From Pseudomonas monsensis (GTDB lineage: Bacteria; Pseudomonadota; Gammaproteobacteria; Pseudomonadales; Pseudomonadaceae): a stretch of DNA of 64,000 nucleotides. The notes below the pieces were generated by a model. That model had not been told where the DNA came from. It searched no databases and saw only the letters and a list, made by a program, of their open reading frames with translations. The stretch's first letter is position 1. Each line of letters opens with the position of its first letter. Location of the stretch: the NCBI RefSeq assembly GCF_014268495.2, contig NZ_CP077087.1, positions 2,731,501 to 2,795,500 on the forward strand, read 5' to 3'. A program made the position numbers and the translations under genes. Of the stretch, positions 34,690-42,593 are shown one piece after another.

Positions 34690-35354
34690 CGGCGCTCCTC
34701 CACCAGATAACCCACACCACGGATGGTGCGGATCAGGTCGGTGGAGAACTTCTTGCGCAGGTGATGGATGTGCACTTCGAGGGTGTTGCTTTCCGCTTCT
34801 TCGTTCCAGCCATACAGCAGTTGGATCAGTTGATCGCGGGTCATCACCCGGCCCGGCGGTGACAGCAGTTCGTGCAGCAGCTGATATTCCTTGGGTGTCA
34901 GGGCCACGGGCTGGCCCTGATAACTGACCTGCTGGGTGCCGGGGTTGAGGCTGATGCCGGCGTGTTCGATCAGCGCCTGGGCGCGCCCGGCGCTGCGACG
35001 CAACAAGGCGCGCAAGCGTGCCTTGAGTTCGGCGAGGTCGAACGGCTTGATCAGATAATCATCGGCCCCGGCGTCGAGCCCGGCGATGCGGTCTTCGGTG
35101 GCATCGCGGGCCGTGAGAATCAGCACCGGCAGGTTCGAACCGCTGTCACGCAGACGGCGCAGGACTTCGAGGCCGTCCATGCGCGGCAGACCGAGATCCA
35201 GCACGGCGACATCGAAGGTTTCGCTGAGCAGCGCATGCAAGGCACTACTGCCGTCCTTGAGCCAGTCGACGGTGTAGCCCTCGCGCCCCAGCGCCTGATG
35301 AATGCCTTCACCCAGCGCCACATCATCCTCGATCAGTAATAAACGCACACGCAC
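34686..35354 (-). CDS. OmpR-family response regulator, QseB/PmrA-like
   Basis: A 222-aa regulator with receiver acid pocket D10/D11, phospho-acceptor D53 in VAVLDLGLPRMDGLEVL, and a C-terminal winged helix (LTPKEYQLLHELLS, ESNTLEVHIHHLRKKF, RGVGYLV). It most resembles QseB/PmrA. It begins five bases after the TPR gene and overlaps the kinase by four, so it belongs to the same transcript. Two QseB/PmrA-like direct-repeat boxes upstream of the run (39666-39682, 39711-39727) suggest autoregulation. Confidence 0.9.
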   Translation of the reverse strand: MRVRLLLIEDDVALGEGIHQALGREGYTVDWLKDGSSALHALLSETFDVAVLDLGLPRMDGLEVLRRLRDSGSNLPVLILTARDATEDRIAGLDAGADDYLIKPFDLAELKARLRALLRRSAGRAQALIEHAGISLNPGTQQVSYQGQPVALTPKEYQLLHELLSPPGRVMTRDQLIQLLYGWNEEAESNTLEVHIHHLRKKFSTDLIRTIRGVGYLVEERR

Positions 35355-35359
35355 TCCTG

Positions 35360-36004
35360 TCAGTCGAGTTTCTTGTTCACGTCCACCAGCAGGGCGGCGA
35401 TCTCTTTGCGACGCCCGGCGTCGGCGCTTTCACGGCCCGCACGTGGCGCGGCTTGCTGGGCTTTGAGCAGGGCAGCCTTGGCTTCAGCGTAGCGCTTCTG
35501 ACGGTAGAGGTGATCGCCCCAGAAGTACAGACTGTCGATGCCATCGGGATTGAGTTGCAGGGCCTGTTTGAGCAGTTGCTCGGCCTTGTCGCTGTCGCCG
35601 AAACCGATCGGCCAGCCCGGAACGCGATCATACAGAGCGGCGAGGCTGGTGTAGGCCGAACCTTGGAGGGCCTTGGGGTCGAGGCTCAGGGCTTTTTCCA
35701 GATCGGCCTTGGCGTCCTTGGCCTTGCCCAGGGCGCCGAGCCCGCCCTGGGCACCGGCCCAACTGCTGGTGACGATGCCTTTCCAGATCCACGCTTCGGC
35801 CACCGACGGACGCTGGGTGGCGAAGGCGCTGGCGTCGGACGACAGTTGCTCGAACGCGGCACCGCGCTGTTTCTCTGCCACTTCGTACTGGATATGCGCC
35901 CAACTTTGCTGGATACCGTTGAGGCGTTGCTGATCGGCCGGTTCCAGCGCCCAGACGCTTTGGCTGAGGGCGGCGAACAACAGACATGCGCTAAGTTTTT
36001 TCAT
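35360..36004 (-). CDS. Periplasmic TPR-repeat protein
   Basis: A 214-aa protein with a signal peptide (MKKLSACLLFAALSQSVWA, cleavage after VWA). Helical TPR-like repeats follow, such as KADLEKALSLDPKALQGSAY and AEQLLKQALQLNPDGIDSLY. It is probably a periplasmic scaffold or binding protein. Its ATG overlaps the dehydrogenase stop in the sequence ATGA, indicating translational coupling, and the response-regulator gene begins five bases after its stop. Role in the cluster unknown; it could feed the sensor kinase. Confidence 0.83.
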   Translation of the reverse strand: MKKLSACLLFAALSQSVWALEPADQQRLNGIQQSWAHIQYEVAEKQRGAAFEQLSSDASAFATQRPSVAEAWIWKGIVTSSWAGAQGGLGALGKAKDAKADLEKALSLDPKALQGSAYTSLAALYDRVPGWPIGFGDSDKAEQLLKQALQLNPDGIDSLYFWGDHLYRQKRYAEAKAALLKAQQAAPRAGRESADAGRRKEIAALLVDVNKKLD

Positions 36005-36810
36005 GGTTTGAGGGACTCGTTGTCAGGTTTTTCACTGAGGCGGCGGATCAGCGGCAATTGCTTGCGCAAGCCGCGATCCACCAGATGCGGCAGCAAGTTG
36101 TTGAGGCGCACGAAGAAGCGTTCCGGCCAGCCCAGATACAGGTCGCGGCGGTCGCCGGCAATCGCGTGGACCACCGCCGAAGCCACGGTTTGCGGGTCAT
36201 CGACGTTGGACTTGAGCGCATCGTTCAGGGCCTGCGCCGCCGCGCTGTTCATCGACGTGCGGGTGGCGCGGGGCGCGACATACAGCACGTTGACCCGAGT
36301 GTCGGCCAGCTCCCGGCGCAGCGCTTCGGAGAAACCGCGCAGGGCGAACTTGGTCGCGCAGTAACTGGCATAACCGGCGTAGCCGATCGAGCCGTAGGTG
36401 GAGCCGACATTGACTACCATGGCGCTGTTGGCCTCTTTGAGCAGTGGCAGCAGCAACTTGGTCAGGCAGATCGGCGCGCTGATATTCACCGCGAGCATCG
36501 CGTTGATCTCGCTGTCATCGAGCTGTTCGAGCATGGCGAAGTGATTGACCCCGGCCGCGTTGATCAGCAGGTTGATGCCGCCGATGGCTTCGGCGGCGGC
36601 CAGCACTTTGCGCCGGTCGCTGAGGAAGGTCAGGTCGGCGGCGACCCAGCACAGCGTGTCGGGATAGCGCGCCAGCAACGGCGCCAGCGCCTCCTGATGT
36701 CGCGCTACGGCCAGCACCCTGGCACCGGCGGCGCACAGAGCCTCGGTAATCGCGAGGCCGATGCCACCGCTGGCGCCGGTCAAGACCACACGTGCATCAC
36801 GCAGCTGCAT
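36001..36810 (-). CDS. Short-chain dehydrogenase/reductase
   Basis: A 269-aa NAD(P)-dependent oxidoreductase. The cofactor motif VVLTGASGGIGLAI is at the start, INAAG near residue 90, and the catalytic Ser and Tyr-x3-Lys in VGSTYGSIGYAGYASYCATK. The ATG at 36810 has GGAGG six bases upstream and overlaps the oxidase stop by 14 bases. The first ~250 residues are standard; the positively charged C-terminus (LRKQLPLIRRLSEKP) may contact membrane. In context it probably reduces or oxidises an acyl-derived carbonyl made by the neighbouring enzymes. Confidence 0.87.
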   Translation of the reverse strand: MQLRDARVVLTGASGGIGLAITEALCAAGARVLAVARHQEALAPLLARYPDTLCWVAADLTFLSDRRKVLAAAEAIGGINLLINAAGVNHFAMLEQLDDSEINAMLAVNISAPICLTKLLLPLLKEANSAMVVNVGSTYGSIGYAGYASYCATKFALRGFSEALRRELADTRVNVLYVAPRATRTSMNSAAAQALNDALKSNVDDPQTVASAVVHAIAGDRRDLYLGWPERFFVRLNNLLPHLVDRGLRKQLPLIRRLSEKPDNESLKP

Positions 36811-37471
36811 GTTGAGCCTCCGCGTCACGCGGCAGGCCACGGAACATGTCGGTGTACAAGCGATAGACGACTTTCGAGGCGTGAATCACCGCCGCCTGAT
36901 CCTGCGGATCTTCCAGCTGATTCATCAAACGGCGATAGGTCTGCATGTGCTCGATGTCCAGCGAACCGTGCGAGTTCAGATAGCTGAATGCGCTGTCCGG
37001 CAGCGCCAGACGCTCGCGAATGCTGCCCGCCGCATGGGTCGCCAAGGCAATGCTGGTGCCTTCGAGCACATTGACCATGCCGAACAGGCCCACCGGATTG
37101 CCGCGAGCGATCAGGTCGTAGAGAAAACTCACCATCAGTTCGATTGGCAACGACGGCTGGCCGTCGCGCACCGCATCGCGGTCGCCGCCACACGCGGCAA
37201 TATCATTGAGCACCCAGTGTTCATGGCCGTATTCGTCTTCGATGTATTCGGCCACCGCTTTGCGCAGCCATTCCAGGCGCGTTGGCAGGCGCGCACCGCA
37301 AGCCATCATCAACGGCACGGTGTGGCGCACGTGGTAATACGCCTGCGCGAGGAAGGCCCGATAGCTGTCGAGGCTGACCTTGCCTTGCAGGGCATCGACG
37401 ATGATCGGCAGGTTAAACAGTTCGTGGCGTTCCTGTTGCGTGGCTTCTTGCAGGGTGTCGAAAAAACTCAT
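36797..37471 (-). CDS. Heme-oxygenase-like di-iron oxidase (TenA/CADD/UndA superfamily)
   Basis: A 224-aa helical protein often annotated TenA-like or iron-containing redox enzyme. The six expected metal ligands are all present: E78 and H85 (EDEYGHEH), E137 (NVLEGTS), and H168, D172, H175 (HGSLDIEH). Spacing matches the ligands I recall for CADD (E-x6-H, then H-x3-D-x2-H). Such enzymes use O2 to cut or oxidise fatty acids or amino acids (UndA makes 1-undecene). It is not UndA itself by sequence. Start ATG overlaps the ligase stop in ATGA. The substrate is probably an acyl or aminoacyl compound activated by the ligase. Confidence 0.82.
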   Translation of the reverse strand: MSFFDTLQEATQQERHELFNLPIIVDALQGKVSLDSYRAFLAQAYYHVRHTVPLMMACGARLPTRLEWLRKAVAEYIEDEYGHEHWVLNDIAACGGDRDAVRDGQPSLPIELMVSFLYDLIARGNPVGLFGMVNVLEGTSIALATHAAGSIRERLALPDSAFSYLNSHGSLDIEHMQTYRRLMNQLEDPQDQAAVIHASKVVYRLYTDMFRGLPRDAEAQHAAA

Positions 37472-38949
37472 GATGCGGACTCCTCGGAAACAGCGGATTC
37501 AGTCAATTGGGCGTGATACTGCGCGACGATGGCGTCGCGGCGCGGGCGGCCATTGGCGGTGAGCAAGCCATTGGCGGCGGTAAAGGGTTGCGGCAGGCGC
37601 GTCCACTGATGCACCTGGGCGTAATCGGGCAAGGCTTCGTTGGCTTCGGCGACAGCAGCGGCCAGTTCCGCGTCGCTGCAGTCGGCCCGGTGCGGCCAGA
37701 GCAGGGCGTGGTTGTGCGGCATTGCTTCGCCGTAGACGAAGGCCTGGGCGATGTGGCGGCGCTGGGTCAGTTCTGACTCGACCCATTCCGGGTTGACGTT
37801 GCGCCCGAAGCTGGTGACGAACTGGTGCTTCTTGCGGCCCTTGAGGTACAGAAACCCTTCCGGGTCGAACTCGCCCAGATCACCACTGGGCCACCACTCA
37901 TCGGCGTACGGCGCATCGCCCAGATAACCGAGCAACGTCGAGCCCTTGATCAGCACCTCGCCGTCCTCGGCCAGGCGCACTTCAACGTGCGGCAGCGGCC
38001 GGCCGACGCTGCCCGGACGCCGTGCGCCGGGGCGATTGAGGCACACCACCGAGGCGCATTCGGACAAGCCATAGCCTTCAAACACCGGCAGCCCGAGCCG
38101 TTGCGCGCGGTGCAGCAGATCCTCCGACACTCGCGCACCACCGACAGCGGCAAAGCGCAGGGTTTGCGGGTCGAAGGCTTTCTGTTCGGCGGCGCTGACC
38201 AGTAACAACAGCAACTGCGGCACCAGGATCAGACTCTCCGGCGCACGGCTGGCCAGATAACCGAGCAAGCGCGGGATCTCGACGCCACTGGCGCCCTGAA
38301 TGCCGAGGGTTCTCTGGCTCGGCAAACTCAGCGTCGCACCGGCATACAGCGCGGCATAACAGCCGAGGTTCTCCAGCAGAATCGCCAACGGCAACAGCGC
38401 CAGATGATGCTGCGGGCCGGTCACTTCGCTGGCCTGATGCAGCTCCCGTGCAACCCGCAGCAGGCTGTCGGCGCTCAGGCACACACCTTTCGGCGTGCCG
38501 GTGGTGCCGGAAGTGAAGGTGAGTTTCGCGGTGCCGGCGGGCATGCGACTGGGGCCACTGAACGCGCGACACCAGAACTCGCCACGTTGTTCATAGCCAG
38601 CTGCGAGCAGTTCGGCGCCCAGTTCCGGCTCGGCGATCACCCGTTCGGCCTGGCTCTGTTCCAGACAATGGGCGCGCTGTGCCGGGCTGAAAAACGGCGG
38701 CAAGGTCACGCAGGTCAGGCCTTCAAACAGCACGGCCAGATCCCACAGCATCGCGTCGACGCCATTGTCCAACGCCAGCGCAATCACCTGCGCCTGCTCA
38801 TCGCGCAAACGCTCCTGGCGATACAGCACCTCGGCGTACAGCGTGGCGTAATCGAGTTTCAGCGTGTCGCCCCACAGGGCGGTCGCGTGGTCATTGCGCC
38901 GGGCATGGTCGCGCAGGGTTTCCTGGAAACGTTGCAATTCAAGCGACAT
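37468..38949 (-). CDS. Adenylate-forming (AMP-binding) acyl ligase
   Basis: An ANL-superfamily enzyme of 493 aa that should activate a carboxylic acid as acyl-adenylate. The P-loop-like A3 motif is KLTFTSGTTGTPKG, A5 is GYGLSECA, and A7/A8 are WWPSGDLGEFDPEGFLYLKGRKK. The C-terminal A10 segment reads NGLLTANGRPRR, without the usual catalytic lysine. AGGAG precedes the ATG at 38949. It overlaps both neighbours (11 and 4 bases). The likely substrate is a fatty acid passed to a partner in the operon. Confidence 0.87.
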   Translation of the reverse strand: MSLELQRFQETLRDHARRNDHATALWGDTLKLDYATLYAEVLYRQERLRDEQAQVIALALDNGVDAMLWDLAVLFEGLTCVTLPPFFSPAQRAHCLEQSQAERVIAEPELGAELLAAGYEQRGEFWCRAFSGPSRMPAGTAKLTFTSGTTGTPKGVCLSADSLLRVARELHQASEVTGPQHHLALLPLAILLENLGCYAALYAGATLSLPSQRTLGIQGASGVEIPRLLGYLASRAPESLILVPQLLLLLVSAAEQKAFDPQTLRFAAVGGARVSEDLLHRAQRLGLPVFEGYGLSECASVVCLNRPGARRPGSVGRPLPHVEVRLAEDGEVLIKGSTLLGYLGDAPYADEWWPSGDLGEFDPEGFLYLKGRKKHQFVTSFGRNVNPEWVESELTQRRHIAQAFVYGEAMPHNHALLWPHRADCSDAELAAAVAEANEALPDYAQVHQWTRLPQPFTAANGLLTANGRPRRDAIVAQYHAQLTESAVSEESAS

Positions 38950-39616
38950 GACAGGCTCCTTCAATCGAACTCGGCAAACCCAGGCGGGTAAACAGACCGA
39001 TATTGCGCAGATGGATGAAGCCGGCGCGGATGTTGCCGACATGCACCCAAGGCTTGCTTTCGTAATAACTGCCCCAGTGTTGACGCTCGTCACCCAATCG
39101 TTCCGGATCAGCGGCGCACAATGTCACTGGCTTCAAACCCAGGCGATGGAAACTGTTGACCAGCCCGATGTTGCCGGTGAACGTCACCCATTCCAGGCCG
39201 CCCATCGCCAGCAGGTAGGTGATGGCGATGATGCTCAGCCGCGCACTACCGGTGTCGCTGGCGGCGAGGTTGCCGACTTCGACAATGGCGCTGCGCTCGA
39301 CCGGACGATCCGCCGCAGCACTGATCAACGGTTCGATCGGCTCATCCAGATAGCGCTCGAGAAACAGCGGCTCCAGATGTGCACGACGCACCCCGGCCAC
39401 CGCGCACAACTCGCCGTCGCCGTTGTGCATGCCGAACAGCTCGGGCATAAAGTGTCGGATGTCGGCGCCGTGGGCCTTGCGAAAGCGTTGTTGGATAAAA
39501 CTTTCAAACGTCGCTCGCAGAGTGTCCTCGGGCAGCGCGCCGGTCAGTGTCATCTGCGGTGTTTCGGCTTGACCGAAGCGCAGGGGCAGGGGGATGTTCC
39601 AGTCAGATTCGGGCAT
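38939..39616 (-). CDS. Thermostable hemolysin (T_hemolysin family, GNAT-like)
   Basis: A 225-aa protein of the family named for Vibrio delta-thermostable hemolysin. The core VEVGNLAASDTGSARLSI, then WVTFTGNIGLVNSFHRLGL, looks like a GNAT/autoinducer-synthase fold, so acyl transfer is a better guess than lysis. No signal peptide. The ATG at 39616 has GGGAGG eight to thirteen bases before it; a TTG at 39658 is possible. It is the first gene of the seven-gene run and lies 50 bases from the nearest PmrA/QseB-like box. Confidence 0.8.
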   Translation of the reverse strand: MPESDWNIPLPLRFGQAETPQMTLTGALPEDTLRATFESFIQQRFRKAHGADIRHFMPELFGMHNGDGELCAVAGVRRAHLEPLFLERYLDEPIEPLISAAADRPVERSAIVEVGNLAASDTGSARLSIIAITYLLAMGGLEWVTFTGNIGLVNSFHRLGLKPVTLCAADPERLGDERQHWGSYYESKPWVHVGNIRAGFIHLRNIGLFTRLGLPSSIEGACHVA

Positions 39617-39665
39617 GGGCAGAACGCCTCCCTCAATAGATTTGAGCGAAGTATCCAAGCCATTT

Positions 39666-39682
39666 CTTAACGAAGTCTGAAG
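39666..39682. promoter_or_regulatory. PmrA/QseB-like direct-repeat box 1
   Basis: CTTAAC-GAAGT-CTGAAG fits two CTTAAK-type half-sites with a 5-base spacer, as bound by PmrA and QseB regulators. It lies 50 bases before the hemolysin-like gene. The second half has one mismatch. Confidence 0.55.
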
Positions 39683-39710
39683 GTAAAAAAAGGTTAACCT
39701 GAGGGTCTGT

Positions 39711-39727
39711 CTTCAGACTCTCTTAAG
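39711..39727. promoter_or_regulatory. PmrA/QseB-like direct-repeat box 2
   Basis: CTTCAG-ACTCT-CTTAAG, again two half-sites with N5 spacing; the second is a perfect CTTAAG. It lies in the intergenic region shared by the minus-strand seven-gene run and the plus-strand cytochrome b561 gene. Confidence 0.55.
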
Positions 39728-39825
39728 ACTGGGCGGGCAGGGTAACGCCGTCGGTTCGCCCAACAACCGGAGCGAGGCGGTCGAACGAATTGGCCGTCAC
39801 TCATGACAATCAAGAGGCGCAGCTT

Positions 39826-40374
39826 ATGTCCCGCGACATCGCCGTAACCCGTTACGGAAAACTCTCAATCACCCTGCACTGGCTGATGCTGGCGCTGTTT
39901 GTCGGCGTCTACGCATGCGTCGAAATCAAGGGCTACATGCCCAAGGGCAGCGAAGCGCGCGGCTTGCTGATGGGCTTTCATGGTTTGTTCGGCACGGGCA
40001 TCTTCGCGCTGGTGTGGTTGCGCCTGCTCGGCCGTCTGACGCCGCGTCCGCCGATCACGCCCAAGCCACCGGCATGGCAGACCGGCATTTCGCACCTGAT
40101 GCACCTGGCGCTGTACGTGCTGATGATCGCCACGCCGATCCTCGCCTGGCTGATGCTCGCCGCCGCCGACAAACCGTTCCCGTACTTCGGCTTCCACGTC
40201 CCGGCACCCGTGGCCATCGACCCGGACTTTGCCAAACAACTGAAGTACTGGCACGAACTGCTGGGCAGCACTGGCTACTGGCTGATCGGCCTGCACGCCG
40301 CGGCGGGGCTGTTTCACCATTACTGGGTGCGGGATAACACGCTGGTGCGGATGCTGCCAGGCCGCACCGAATAA
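39826..40374 (+). CDS. Cytochrome b561
   Basis: A 182-aa di-heme inner-membrane protein with four membrane segments. Candidate heme ligand histidines are in LHWLMLALF, GFHGLFGTG, HLMHLALYVL and LHAAAGLFHHYW. Bacterial relatives move electrons between quinones and periplasmic partners or superoxide. The ATG at 39826 has GAGGCG upstream; a TTG at 39790 is less likely. It shares its control region and the PmrA/QseB-like boxes with the divergent operon, so it may supply electrons to or relieve redox stress from that pathway. Confidence 0.87.
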   Translation: MSRDIAVTRYGKLSITLHWLMLALFVGVYACVEIKGYMPKGSEARGLLMGFHGLFGTGIFALVWLRLLGRLTPRPPITPKPPAWQTGISHLMHLALYVLMIATPILAWLMLAAADKPFPYFGFHVPAPVAIDPDFAKQLKYWHELLGSTGYWLIGLHAAAGLFHHYWVRDNTLVRMLPGRTE

Positions 40375-40392
40375 CCCTGATCCACTACAACC

Positions 40393-40486
40393 CCTGTGGG
40401 AGCGAGCTTGCTCGCGAAGGCGATGTGTCAGCCTCTGATGATGTTGGCTGATACGACGCTTTCGCGAGCAAGCTCGCTCCCACAGG
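40393..40486. repeat. REP inverted pair (REPIN)
   Basis: CCTGTGGGAGCGAGCTTGCTC and its complement GAGCAAGCTCGCTCCCACAGG face each other with a ~45-base spacer. Same class as 9579-9659 and 13554-13635. Confidence 0.93.
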
Positions 40487-40604
40487 ATTTTGTGATGTCT
40501 GGCAGAACGGGGCAGTTGCCGGAACCGCACTTCGCGTCCACTCTATGACCTGCCGACAAGGAGCGTCCGCCGACCCTCCGTCGTGACCACAGGGAGCTTG
40601 CAGC

Positions 40605-40817
40605 ATGAGCGAAGACAACAAGGTAAAAGGCCCGGCGTCGTACTTCCCCTCCATCGAGAAAAAATACGGCCAGCCCATCGAACACTGGCTAAACCTGCTC
40701 GCCGGCATCACCGACAAGAAGCACATGGAACTGGTGGCGTGGCTCAAGGATGAACACGGCATGGGCCACGGTCATGCCAACGCCTTGGTTGCGCATCATC
40801 TGGCGGCTAAAAAGTGA
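40605..40817 (+). CDS. DUF4287 domain-containing small protein
   Basis: A 70-aa soluble protein matching the DUF4287 pattern (GPASYFPSIEKKYGQPIEHW, KHMELVAWLKDEHGMGHGHA). AGGGAG stands about eight bases before the ATG. It is followed after 13 bases by a GNAT gene, so they are likely co-transcribed. Function unknown. Confidence 0.87.
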   Translation: MSEDNKVKGPASYFPSIEKKYGQPIEHWLNLLAGITDKKHMELVAWLKDEHGMGHGHANALVAHHLAAKK

Positions 40818-40830
40818 GGGCAGGGCAGCG

Positions 40831-41310
40831 ATGAATTTCTCCCACCGACCAGTGACGGCCGACGACGTCAACACCCTCTGCAGCTTTCCCCAAGGCGAAC
40901 AAGAGCTGTTCTTCATGTTCCCGAAAGCCAACTTCCCGCTGACGGAAGAGCAAATGCACAGCGCGATCAGCCAGCGCTTCGACTCCACGGCTTTTCTGGC
41001 CAACGGCGAGTTCGTCGGCTTCGCCAACTTCTACCGCGCTGAGCGCGATGGCATCTGCTGCATCGGCAACGTCATCGTCGCGCCCTACGCCAGAGGCCAA
41101 GGTATTGCGCGGTATATCGTCGAAACCATGACCGCAGTGGGTTTCGAAAAATATCAGGCCAAAGAAGTGCAACTGTCGTGTTTCAACGAAAACACTGCAG
41201 GCCTGCTGCTCTACCCGAAACTCGGCTTCGTGCCGTTCTCTATCGAAGAACGCCCGGCGCCAAATGGTGGACGTTCTGCCCTCATCAACATGACGCGCCA
41301 CCGACCATAG
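40831..41310 (+). CDS. GNAT-family N-acetyltransferase
   Basis: A 159-aa acetyltransferase with the acetyl-CoA motif VIVAPYARGQGIARYIVETM and the NENTAGLLLYPKLGFVP segment. The ATG at 40831 has GAGGGCAGGG before it. It is the second gene of a pair with the DUF4287 protein. Substrate unknown. Confidence 0.83.
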   Translation: MNFSHRPVTADDVNTLCSFPQGEQELFFMFPKANFPLTEEQMHSAISQRFDSTAFLANGEFVGFANFYRAERDGICCIGNVIVAPYARGQGIARYIVETMTAVGFEKYQAKEVQLSCFNENTAGLLLYPKLGFVPFSIEERPAPNGGRSALINMTRHRP

Positions 41311-41392
41311 CCATCCCCAAAACCTGAGGGAAACTGGCTTGCTCGCAATGGCGTTCGCCCGGCCGGACATGCTCCCAAGACTTGTGCGCAAG

Positions 41393-41418
41393 CTGTGGGA
41401 GCGAGCTTGCTCGCGAAG
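41393..41418. repeat. Single REP
   Basis: CTGTGGGAGCGAGCTTGCTC-type palindrome without a facing partner; the flanking sequence 41311-41547 otherwise shows only degenerate REP-like scraps. Confidence 0.8.
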
Positions 41419-41547
41419 ACGCCAGCCCAGCCACCCCCATTCCCAAGTCAGCCAAACAACCTTTGAGAGCTAGCCTGCGAGCGATGGCGCACGACCAACC
41501 ACCACCGCACCCTATCCATAAACGCGATCATCCAGAAACCACATTAC

Positions 41548-42102
41548 TCAAGCCTCCTCACCCCTAAGCTGACAACTCATTGCATCGCAATTCGCAGACC
41601 ACGACGTCAGCCACTCCGGCATCTCGGGCGACCGCTCAGGCAACCCCAACTCCCTGACGAACTCACCCGGCGCAATCGTTCCTTTCGCCGAACGAAACAG
41701 CCCACGCATGACCACCACGCCGATCACCCGGCCTTTACTCACGAAGCGATGTTCCATGAAGCTCCATTTATCATCCCAGCCGAGCATCCGGCTGTGGATT
41801 TCAAACGCTTCAAACAGCTTGAGTTCGCGCCGAAATTTACCCCAGGTGTCGCCAACGATCGGGAGCGCCTTGGTGCGCAGCGCCACCCGAAACGCGCCAC
41901 TGCGCAACACAAAATCCATGCGTCCGACGTCTGCCATTGTGAAATAGCGGCCATTGGTGACATGCCGATTGAAATCGAGATCCAGTGGCCACACGCGCAT
42001 GCGGATAATGGTGGATTCCAGCGCATTGACCGGGTTGCGCCACGGTCGGTGAAAAAGCATGCAGAGCAGTCGAAACCACAAATTCATAAGTACGTCAGCC
42101 AT
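41548..42102 (-). CDS. Thioesterase-family (hot-dog fold) protein
   Basis: A 184-aa protein with the 4HBT-type pattern MRVWPLDLDFNRHVTNGRYFTMADVGR, where D and N-R-H-x2-N-G-R-Y form the hot-dog active-site region, as in acyl-CoA thioesterases. Start uncertain: ATGs at 42102 and 42087 both lack ribosome sites; the longer open frame to 42192 is not family-like. It probably hydrolyses acyl-CoA in the cytosol. Confidence 0.78.
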   Translation of the reverse strand: MADVLMNLWFRLLCMLFHRPWRNPVNALESTIIRMRVWPLDLDFNRHVTNGRYFTMADVGRMDFVLRSGAFRVALRTKALPIVGDTWGKFRRELKLFEAFEIHSRMLGWDDKWSFMEHRFVSKGRVIGVVVMRGLFRSAKGTIAPGEFVRELGLPERSPEMPEWLTSWSANCDAMSCQLRGEEA

Positions 42103-42390
42103 TTGAGAGGGGCGCTGCACTCTAGCGACCCGGACGTCGGTGAGGTAGGTGCGTAAATGACTTTTTTGGTCTGAACAGTACATTCCGATCATTGCGGAGG
42201 TGGTGTTGGATTGGTAGCCAGTTCAATCGGCGGATAAACAGAAAACAATCGAAATGTTTAAATAAGCCTGTCGTTATCATCCATGCCCTACAGCGCCTTG
42301 CGCCATTGCCTACGAGTGCGCCAGAATCCGCCGGCTTGTGCGCCTGGCACGTCCTCCGTACCTTGATTCCTGTCACTGCTCATCAGTGAT

Positions 42391-42567
42391 CGGGTCTGCA
42401 AGCCCGCCGGAAAAACCAGTCGCACAGCCAGCCAAAGGACACTCGTTCGTGTCCGCTTAATGGCAGCTTTGTGCGGGAGACCTTCGGGTCTGCCGGGTGC
42501 CTGGTTTCCCGGTCTTGCAGACCCGCGCATAGCTGCCACCCATCATCTGCAAGTGATGGTGGTAGCT
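42391..42567 (+). ncRNA. Highly structured 5' leader of the DUF6124 gene
   Basis: Nested pairing visible by eye: CGGGTCTGCAAG (42391-42402) with CTTGCAGACCCG (42514-42525), 12 perfect pairs. CCGGAAAAACCAG then pairs with CTGGTTTCCCGG. CGCACA...GCCA pairs with TGGC...TGTGCG around hairpin GGACAC-N6-GTGTCC. AGACC-TTCG-GGTCT forms a UUCG hairpin. A last stem (42531-42545 with 42554-42567) ends 14 bases before the ribosome site CAGGAG. This looks like a folded cis-acting RNA. I do not recognise the family. Confidence 0.65.
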
Positions 42568-42593
42568 CCTAATGAACAACCAGGAGTTTCACC

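Noticed and set aside
36797..37471. Naming the di-iron oxidase undA or tenA
   Set aside because: The metal ligands match the superfamily but the rest of the sequence matches neither UndA nor thiaminase.
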